Shown here piece after piece: positions 1 to 4,570 of a stretch of DNA of 7,794 nucleotides. This DNA comes from Candidatus Acetothermia bacterium (GTDB lineage: Bacteria; Bipolaricaulota; Bipolaricaulia; RBG-16-55-9; DRXL01). The DNA lies in contig JAPWVB010000057.1 of assembly GCA_028275205.1 (NCBI GenBank), forward strand, positions 1 through 7,794, written 5' to 3'. Position numbers and translations under genes: made by a program. Position 1 is the first letter of the stretch, and every line of letters starts with the position of its first letter. The notes under the pieces were generated by a model. The model searched no databases, had not been told where the DNA came from, and saw only the letters and a program-made list of their open reading frames with translations.

Positions 1-597
1 GATATGGAGTATCTGACAGACACTTTGTTGCAGTCCAAGGGCGTCAAGGCTCGCGACGTCGATCAGTATTACACAGGGGTCGAAGACTTCGATAAGATTC
101 AGCTCATCGCGCAGATGCTGGGGGCAGGCACAGTGAGCGTCCAAGTGGCCGTCCTTCCTGAACCCCATGCGACCCTCACGGAGGTCGTCGCCGAAGCAAA
201 TAAGATAGAGATTCTCACTCTCTCAGACTATAAGGGCATTGCTACGCCTCCAAGCGTCTTGCTCTTCAGTCGCCAGTTGCTCCAAGAGCGTGGCGAGAGT
301 GTGCGTAAATTCTTTCAAGCTGTGAGAGAGTCCGTGGCCACTCTCAACGGGAGCTCGCGCGATTTTATTATTGATACGCTTATCCGGGTGGGGGTCAATG
401 TGTGCTTCCCAGAGCTGCGGGGGCAAGAGCTCAAATTCCCCGAGGGCTGGCGGGATCGTCTGCGGGTGCCGTACTTCCCGCAGCCGCGCGCGCTGCGCTC
501 TGAGGAATTTGATGCTCTGGTCAATTGGGCGTTAGGGAAGCGCTATATCCGCGAGAAGATCGCGTTTGCCGCCGCTACGGATTTCCGGTTCCTCTAG
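1..597 (+). CDS. ABC transporter substrate-binding protein, NMT1/SsuA-like (5' end outside window)
   Basis: This is the C-terminal 198 residues of a periplasmic binding protein; the reading frame is open at the window edge, so the start and signal peptide are missing. The run from DVDQYY through LIAQMLGAGTVSVQVAVLPEP is typical of the NMT1/ThiY/SsuA group (a helix, then the 'number of substrates seen' segment, then an EP motif). The end of the protein, reading AAATDFRFL, matches the usual D-x-x-F/L finish of these proteins. The gene lies 4 nt before an ABC ATPase and a permease of the same transporter class, so it most likely captures the ligand for that importer. Ligands in this class include sulfonates, nitrate, taurine, and thiamine-precursor pyrimidines; nothing visible here chooses among them. 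Family call is firm, substrate unknown. Confidence 0.82.
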   Translation, partial: DMEYLTDTLLQSKGVKARDVDQYYTGVEDFDKIQLIAQMLGAGTVSVQVAVLPEPHATLTEVVAEANKIEILTLSDYKGIATPPSVLLFSRQLLQERGESVRKFFQAVRESVATLNGSSRDFIIDTLIRVGVNVCFPELRGQELKFPEGWRDRLRVPYFPQPRALRSEEFDALVNWALGKRYIREKIAFAAATDFRFL

Positions 598-601
598 CTC
601 G

Positions 602-1720
602 ATGATCAAGATAGACGGGCTCCATTTGGAGTATCACGACGGTCGCCAGGCCGTCCCCGTGATCGAGAATTTTTCCCTTGAGGTTCGTGCTGGCGAGAGC
701 GTGGCGATCTTGGGCCCCTCAGGATGTGGCAAGACCAGCTTGCTCTATGCGATCTGTGGACTGATCAAGCCCACCGCAGGGATGATCTCCGTTGACGGGC
801 AAGTCGTCGAGCGTCCGCGCCGCGACGTCGCGCTCATCTTTCAAGATCTGGGGCTATTGCCGTGGAAGACCGTGTGGAAGAACGCGAGTCTTTCGTTGGA
901 GCTGAGCGGCGCAGCTTCCCCTGTGCTTGAGGGCGCGGATGAGACGCTCGCCCAAGAGTGGCATCGCCGCAAGAAATCGCTCTTCTGGGCGTATTTTTGG
1001 CTGCTTGTGACGGGGGCATGGGCCGCCGGACAACGCTTCTATCTCGATCGGCCCTTCTCGGCAGCAGTCTATCTCGTGACCTTGGGGTTAGATCTCATCG
1101 CTGGGGGGTTCTACTGGAGCGGGATCCGCAATATTATCGAAGCCAACCCAGATGCTTCCTGGAGCGAACTGCTCTGGGGTGGGGGCTGGCCCCAGATTAT
1201 ACTTTTCGTCATCGTGTTGGGGCTAACGGCAGAGCTGATCAGCCGACTCGTCTATGATCTCTTCACCATGCCGCGCCAGATCCGCGAGGCCAACGCCCTG
1301 ATCGCCCAGCAGGTCCGGAGCGTCAAACCCATCTTGGACGAGCTTGGGCTAGACAGCTCATTTTATGATCGCTACCCCCATCAGCTCTCCGGCGGGGAGC
1401 GCCAGCGGGTGGCGCTGGCGCGCGCTCTCGCGACCCATCCAAAAGTCTTGCTGATGGACGAGCCGTTGGCGGCGCTTGACGCGTTCAACCGCGAGCGCAT
1501 CCAAGATCTGCTCGTGCACTTATGGAGAGAGCGCGGCTTGACTCAGATCATCGTCACCCATGACGTCCAGGAGGCCGTCTTTTTGGGCTCGCGGATCGTC
1601 GTCTTGACGGAGCGTCCGGCGCGCATCAAAGCGATTATCGAGAACCCGTGTGTGGGGACGTCGCGGACCAGTGAAGCGTTCTACGAAAAAGTCCTCGAGC
1701 TGCGACGGGAGCTGGCATGA
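602..1720 (+). CDS. ABC importer ATPase (SsuB/NrtD/TauB type) with inserted TM2-like membrane domain
   Basis: A 372-residue nucleotide-binding subunit; family members are usually about 250-270 residues. Visible motifs: Walker A GPSGCGKTS (38-46), Q-loop Q81 in FQDLGLLPW, signature LSGGE (262-266), Walker B VLLMDE (282-287), D-loop ALD (291-293) and switch H320 in VTHD. All catalytic residues are present, so it should hydrolyse ATP. The extra length is an in-frame insert, roughly residues 105-235, within the helical subdomain. It contains a TM2-like segment and a third hydrophobic helix. Family sequence resumes at about 240 and runs through DRYPHQLSGGE. ATG 602 was chosen because it lies 4 nt after the upstream stop and begins the usual M-I-K-I-x-x-L strand; an upstream TTG at 566 would overlap the binding-protein gene. 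No clear Shine-Dalgarno is seen, so translation may be coupled. The stop overlaps the permease start (ATGA). Confidence 0.9.
   Translation: MIKIDGLHLEYHDGRQAVPVIENFSLEVRAGESVAILGPSGCGKTSLLYAICGLIKPTAGMISVDGQVVERPRRDVALIFQDLGLLPWKTVWKNASLSLELSGAASPVLEGADETLAQEWHRRKKSLFWAYFWLLVTGAWAAGQRFYLDRPFSAAVYLVTLGLDLIAGGFYWSGIRNIIEANPDASWSELLWGGGWPQIILFVIVLGLTAELISRLVYDLFTMPRQIREANALIAQQVRSVKPILDELGLDSSFYDRYPHQLSGGERQRVALARALATHPKVLLMDEPLAALDAFNRERIQDLLVHLWRERGLTQIIVTHDVQEAVFLGSRIVVLTERPARIKAIIENPCVGTSRTSEAFYEKVLELRRELA
914..1306 (+). other. TM2-like transmembrane insertion inside the ABC ATPase (approximate limits)
   Basis: Protein residues ~105-235. A basic HRRKK flank (121-125) leads into hydrophobic helix A (about 127-142). 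Next come the TM2 hallmark G-x-R-F-Y-L (143-148, here GQRFYL), a short D-R-P turn, and helix B (152-172) containing LVTLGLDLIAGG. This order (lysine, helix, G-x-R-F-Y-L-G-like turn, helix with L-x-T-L-G and an aspartate) is the known TM2 family pattern. A 23-residue acidic, Trp-rich linker follows (residues 173-195), then a third hydrophobic helix (196-221). That helix ends in DLFTMPRQIREAN, which resembles the D-x-F-x-x-P...REAN tail I associate with bacterial TM2 proteins. The frame is open throughout, and base composition is like the flanks. Assignment to TM2 is by eye; boundaries may be off by about ten residues. Confidence 0.75.
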
Positions 1721-2490
1721 AGCGCCTGTATGAGAATTATCTCATCGGCTATGTGCTAGGAATCGTGCTCTTCTTTGGGGTGTGGGAGCTGGCGAGCTGG
1801 GCGGTCTCAACGTTTGCCGCCAAGCCCTTGCAATGGGCAGTGCCCCCGCCCGCTCGCGCCCTGAATATCTTTGTTGAGGAGTGGCGCAGTTTAGTCCCGC
1901 ACTTCTTCGCCAGTGGCTATCGCGTGCTCAGCGGGTTGTTGCTCGCGATCGTCATCGCCATGCCCTTGGGGTTGGTGATCGGGCATGAGCGTGTCTTAGA
2001 TCGTCTCTTGAGTCCCTCGATCTATCTGACGTATCCCATCCCCAAGATCGTCTTTCTCCCGTTGCTCTTCGTCTTTCTGGGGATCTACGATGCCCCCAAG
2101 ATCGGGCTGATTACGCTTGTGTTAGTCTTTCAGCTCTTGCTCTCGACTCGCGACGCTGCCAAGAGCATCCCCAAGAGCTACATTCTCTCCGTAGTGAGCG
2201 CGGGAGCGAGCAAGTGGCACGTCTACAAGCACGTCATCCTGCCGGCGAGCCTCCCCGCGATGTTCTCCGCGCTGCGAATCTCTATTGGCATGGCGATCAT
2301 GGCGTTGGCACTGACTGAAGCATTCGCTTCACGCTATGGGCTATGGCGCTATATCTATGACCAATGGTCGCGCTATGGGAACTATGAGCGCATGTTTGCG
2401 GGGATCTTAGCGATGGGCATCTTGGGGTTGGCATTTTATATTATTATTGATCTTTTAGAGCGCTGGATCTGCAAATGGAAGTACGTGTAG
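1717..2490 (+). CDS. ABC transporter permease, SsuC/TauC/ThiX type (BPD_transp_1)
   Basis: A 257-residue inner-membrane protein that should form the translocation pore, probably as a dimer, for the importer encoded by the two preceding genes. Hydrophobic segments are seen at about 9-31, 69-89, 110-122, 128-143, 187-205 and 227-249, giving the six or so helices usual for this family. The cytoplasmic coupling loop, which docks on the ATPase Q-loop, is at about 158-180: a degenerate EAA motif (SAGASKWHVYKHVILPASLP), with the glycine and terminal L-P conserved. Length is normal. The start ATG overlaps the ATPase stop in an ATGA arrangement and is preceded by a GGGAG sequence at good spacing. Family call is secure; transported solute unknown. 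Confidence 0.92.
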   Translation: MKRLYENYLIGYVLGIVLFFGVWELASWAVSTFAAKPLQWAVPPPARALNIFVEEWRSLVPHFFASGYRVLSGLLLAIVIAMPLGLVIGHERVLDRLLSPSIYLTYPIPKIVFLPLLFVFLGIYDAPKIGLITLVLVFQLLLSTRDAAKSIPKSYILSVVSAGASKWHVYKHVILPASLPAMFSALRISIGMAIMALALTEAFASRYGLWRYIYDQWSRYGNYERMFAGILAMGILGLAFYIIIDLLERWICKWKYV

Positions 2491-2497
2491 GGGAACG

Positions 2498-3292
2498 ATG
2501 CATCTACGGAAGCTCCTCGTCATAGCGAACTTGGCCAAGCCTCAGATAGAGTCTGCTCTCACGCGTCTGAAGCTCTGGGCGGAGAGGGAGAAGATCTCTG
2601 TGCGCGTGCGGGCGGGCATTGATATGAGCCCCCTAAGCGAGCGCGACTTCGATCTCGTGGTGACGTTGGGCGGGGATGGGACTCTCCTCAAAGGGGCTCG
2701 CTGGGCCGCCGAGCTCGATCGGCCCATCGTGGGGATCAATCTGGGCAGTTTGGGGTTTTTAACATCCGTGAGCATAGACGATCTTGAGCGCGCCTTGGAG
2801 CGCATCCGGCGCGATGATTTCTCGCTTGAGGTGCGCATGCGCGTGGCGGCGCAGACCCCGACGATTCAGTGCACAGCGCTCAACGAGATCGGGCTGGTGC
2901 ACACGGAGATCAGTCGGCGCACGGAGATCGAGCTCTTCTTGGGTGAGCACATTCTTGGGAGCTATCCGGGTGATGGCATACTCATCGCTACGCCCACGGG
3001 ATCGACCGCGTATTCTCTGTCGGCAGGGGGGCCCGTGATTGAGCCGACAGTAGAAGTTCTTTTGGTGACGCCGTTGGCGCCTCATCGCTTGGGGGCGCGC
3101 CCGCTGATACTGTCGAGCGACCGCGTCCTCATCGCCAAGGTGAAGCGCCCCGCACAGCTGCTCGCCGACGGCGATCCCATCGCGCTGCTTGCCCCAGGAG
3201 ATACAGTGCAGATCCGCAAAGCAGAGCATCCGACGCGGCTTATCCGGCTCGATTCAGATTTCTGGACTTCTGTGCATCAGCTCTTAAGCTAA
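2498..3292 (+). CDS. nadK: NAD kinase (ATP/polyphosphate-dependent NAD+ 2'-kinase)
   Basis: A cytoplasmic enzyme of 264 residues that phosphorylates NAD+ to NADP+, setting the supply for NADPH-dependent biosynthesis. All family landmarks are present: GGDGT at 58-62 (D60 is the catalytic aspartate of the family), NLGSLGFL at 81-88, the N-E pair at 129-130 in ALNEIGL, D159-G160 followed by TPTGSTAYSLSAGGP (165-179), TPLAPH at 191-196, and the C-terminal A-D-G-D segment (223-226). Length is normal for bacterial NadK. ATG 2498 sits 7 nt after the permease stop, with AGGGGA at 2489-2494 as a close, weak ribosome binding site, so it is probably the last gene of the transporter operon. The linkage to a transporter may be only positional. 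Confidence 0.95.
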   Translation: MHLRKLLVIANLAKPQIESALTRLKLWAEREKISVRVRAGIDMSPLSERDFDLVVTLGGDGTLLKGARWAAELDRPIVGINLGSLGFLTSVSIDDLERALERIRRDDFSLEVRMRVAAQTPTIQCTALNEIGLVHTEISRRTEIELFLGEHILGSYPGDGILIATPTGSTAYSLSAGGPVIEPTVEVLLVTPLAPHRLGARPLILSSDRVLIAKVKRPAQLLADGDPIALLAPGDTVQIRKAEHPTRLIRLDSDFWTSVHQLLS

Positions 3293-3299
3293 AGAACAG

Positions 3300-4223
3300 C
3301 TATTTCTTCGGCGAGCTCACGATGATGGGGATTTGGATGAAGAAGCTTTGCGTGAAGCCGCTGGGGGTGATGAGCGAGCTTCCTGAAAGTGCCAGCCCTG
3401 CAATGCTTACCCCGATCGTGAACTCTTGGGAATTTGAGGTGAAGACCGCCTGGCCGACAAGCTCGACCTCGCCCACGTGCGCCCGCAGCGAATAGATTTG
3501 GCTGGTCAGCCCCACCCCTTGCTCAAACGTCGTCAGACCAAGGAGAGAAGCCGGCCCAAGCGCCAATTCAAGCCCGATCTTCTCTTTGCTGATCTCGAGA
3601 TCCTTGGGATCGAGCTCGATCTGGCCCAGGAGGCTTCCTGGCCCCAACGCTGTGCGCAGGGTGATCGTCGCCCGGCTCAGCACCAGGTGGAGACGCTCAT
3701 CGAGCGCGAAGCTGCTGAGAGTCTCAATCTGAGTGGGGAGCAGGAGCCCTGGGCTATCTATGCTTAAGACCAGAGTCAGCTCGCGATTCGACGGCACAGC
3801 GCCGTAGGACCGAAAGAACTCTTCGAGGATGGCTCGCAGCAGCTCATCAATATTGCGCAAGCGCGCCTCCAGCTGGGCGACGCGCCCAAAATCCCAGAGC
3901 GCTTGGAGTTCAGAAGGATTTTCGGATGAGGGAGCGAGCATGAGCCGTTGTATGGTAAGATAAGAGAGCCCTATGAGGGGCGGGGGGGTAGAGACAAGCG
4001 AGACGCGCAACGGCTCGCCCGGCAGCGTCGCCAGCGCCACAAGAACGCTCATCTCAGAGGCCGCGACGCGATAGTCTCCCCCCACGCGCATGGCGAGCAC
4101 GAGCTCAGCGGAGCAGAGGCCATCGCTATAAGACCGCACTGAGCAGTCTTGGGCTGCTCCCGCGAACCCGAGCGCCACAAGCAAGATCACACCGAGGGTT
4201 GCTCTGTGAACATACGTGCGCAT
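3300..4223 (-). CDS. Secreted beta-rich protein of unknown function
   Basis: A 307-residue protein I do not recognise. The N-terminus is a clear Sec signal peptide: basic M-R-T-Y-V-H-R, a hydrophobic core to about residue 20, then AGAAQDC with likely cleavage near A24/Q25. Two cysteines (27 and 37) near the mature N-terminus could form a disulfide. Cys27 is not preceded by a proper lipobox, so a lipoprotein is unlikely. Residues ~108-138 are charged and helical, with coiled-coil character. The rest alternates hydrophobic strands, and ALGPGSLLG (192-200) recurs as ALGPASLLG (221-229), an internal repeat with 29-residue spacing. ATG 4223 was chosen over an open extension to 4496 because the signal peptide, an AGAGGGGA ribosome site and a strong promoter all fit it. 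It converges on nadK (7-bp gap) and diverges from the two-component genes; a surface or periplasmic location is inferred. Confidence 0.8.
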   Translation of the reverse strand: MRTYVHRATLGVILLVALGFAGAAQDCSVRSYSDGLCSAELVLAMRVGGDYRVAASEMSVLVALATLPGEPLRVSLVSTPPPLIGLSYLTIQRLMLAPSSENPSELQALWDFGRVAQLEARLRNIDELLRAILEEFFRSYGAVPSNRELTLVLSIDSPGLLLPTQIETLSSFALDERLHLVLSRATITLRTALGPGSLLGQIELDPKDLEISKEKIGLELALGPASLLGLTTFEQGVGLTSQIYSLRAHVGEVELVGQAVFTSNSQEFTIGVSIAGLALSGSSLITPSGFTQSFFIQIPIIVSSPKK

Positions 4224-4226
4224 GAG

Positions 4227-4234
4227 TCCCCTCT
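4227..4234 (-). promoter_or_regulatory. Ribosome binding site of the secreted-protein gene
   Basis: Read on the - strand this is AGAGGGGA, with the GAGG core 6 nt before the ATG at 4223. It decides the start codon against the long open extension upstream. Confidence 0.7.
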
Positions 4235-4244
4235 TCTGGGGGTC

Positions 4245-4273
4245 ATTGTAAAATATGGGGGGAAGCTCGTCAA
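4245..4273 (-). promoter_or_regulatory. Sigma70-type promoter for the secreted-protein gene
   Basis: On the - strand a -35 element TTGACG (4273-4268) and a -10 element TACAAT (4250-4245) are separated by exactly 17 bp; each differs from consensus at one position. The predicted transcription start is near 4238, giving a leader of about 15 nt that contains the ribosome binding site. Confidence 0.75.
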
Positions 4274-4292
4274 TGGCTGGGGGAAGGAAGGA

Positions 4293-4435
4293 GGGCTTGG
4301 CCTTTGGTGCCGCTGTCGGATGGTGGGGAAAAATCCTCTCGGTGGGGAGGAGGTCAGGCAGCCCCCGGAGAGGCAAAACCCTGCCATCCGCGAGGGGAGC
4401 TTCTGCTCCCCTCTTCTGCACAAGAGGCCAAGCCC
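4293..4435 (+). ncRNA. Candidate structured RNA, three-way junction, family not recognised
   Basis: Nested, mutually compatible inverted repeats are visible. P1: 4293-4310 with 4418-4435, 18 positions, 16 Watson-Crick, one U-G, one G-A mismatch. P2: 4317-4328 with 4379-4390, 12 bp including two adjacent wobbles. P3, inside P2: 4335-4346 with 4362-4373, 11 bp with two single-base bulges. P4: 4392-4400 with 4405-4413, a perfect 9-bp hairpin with loop TTCT. P2 and P4 sit in the P1 junction with linkers of 6, 1 and 4 nt. All three P1/P2 wobbles are G-U only if the + strand is the RNA (they would be A-C on the other strand), which favours + transcription. No convincing + promoter is visible; TAAAAT at 4249-4254 is a weak -10 candidate. 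No U-tract terminator follows. It could instead be a DNA-level or mobile palindromic element. Confidence 0.5.
4392..4413. repeat. Perfect 9-bp inverted repeat with 4-base loop (P4 of the candidate RNA)
   Basis: GAGGGGAGC, TTCT, GCTCCCCTC: a very stable hairpin on either strand. No run of T follows in either direction, so it does not look like an intrinsic terminator; it fits better as one arm of the larger fold around it. Confidence 0.85.
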
Positions 4436-4510
4436 CGTACGTGAAGAGAGTGGGCCAGCTTGGGCACAGCATATTGTACGCCCCCCAAGGTGCCAATCAC
4501 ATGGAATCAA

Positions 4511-4526
4511 GGTGAAAATTCGGTGA
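4511..4526 (+). promoter_or_regulatory. Possible operator: GGTGA direct repeat with 11-bp period before the kinase promoter
   Basis: GGTGA occurs at 4511-4515 and again at 4522-4526, one helical turn apart, ending 9 bp before the -35 element. OmpR/PhoB-family regulators commonly bind tandem direct repeats of this period on one DNA face, and such a regulator is encoded downstream. Only five bases match, so this may be chance. Confidence 0.3.
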
Positions 4527-4535
4527 CCGTGGCTG

Positions 4536-4564
4536 TTGACGATCTCTCTTCGAGGCGCTAGACT
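4536..4564 (+). promoter_or_regulatory. Sigma70-type promoter for the histidine kinase/regulator operon
   Basis: TTGACG (4536-4541), 17-bp spacer, TAGACT (4559-4564). The -35 hexamer and the spacing are identical to the divergent promoter of the secreted-protein gene, which supports both. The expected start lies about 7 nt after the -10, that is at or next to the GTG start codon at 4571. Confidence 0.65.
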
Positions 4565-4570
4565 AGCAGC

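Noticed and set aside
566..601. TTG start extending the ABC ATPase by 12 residues
   Set aside because: The extension is Ser-rich, overlaps the binding-protein gene, and precedes the conserved first strand; ATG 602 fits the family length at the N-terminus.
2759..3229. 156-residue - strand open frame
   Set aside because: It is antisense to the conserved NadK core; Arg/His/Gln-rich shadow sequence with no motif.
3281..3308. Terminator between the convergent nadK and secreted-protein genes
   Set aside because: Only a 5-bp AAGAA/TTCTT pairing is possible; there is no GC-rich stem or T-tract, so no terminator can be supported.
4351..4366. SRP RNA-like words GGTCAGG and GCAGCC
   Set aside because: In SRP RNA these flank a GGAA-tetraloop helix. 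Here they are adjacent within the P3 loop and arm, and the conserved symmetric loop cannot form.
4224..4496. N-terminal extension of about 91 codons on the secreted-protein frame (- strand)
   Set aside because: It would bury a clear signal peptide, and it crosses the promoter, the ribosome binding site and the structured element. Its residues are Pro-rich and noncoding-like, and other frames here are equally open.
4149..4526. 125-residue + strand open frame across the intergenic region
   Set aside because: It starts inside the secreted-protein gene, has no ribosome binding site or recognisable domain, and runs through the paired helices; the absence of stops is explained by the GC-rich composition.
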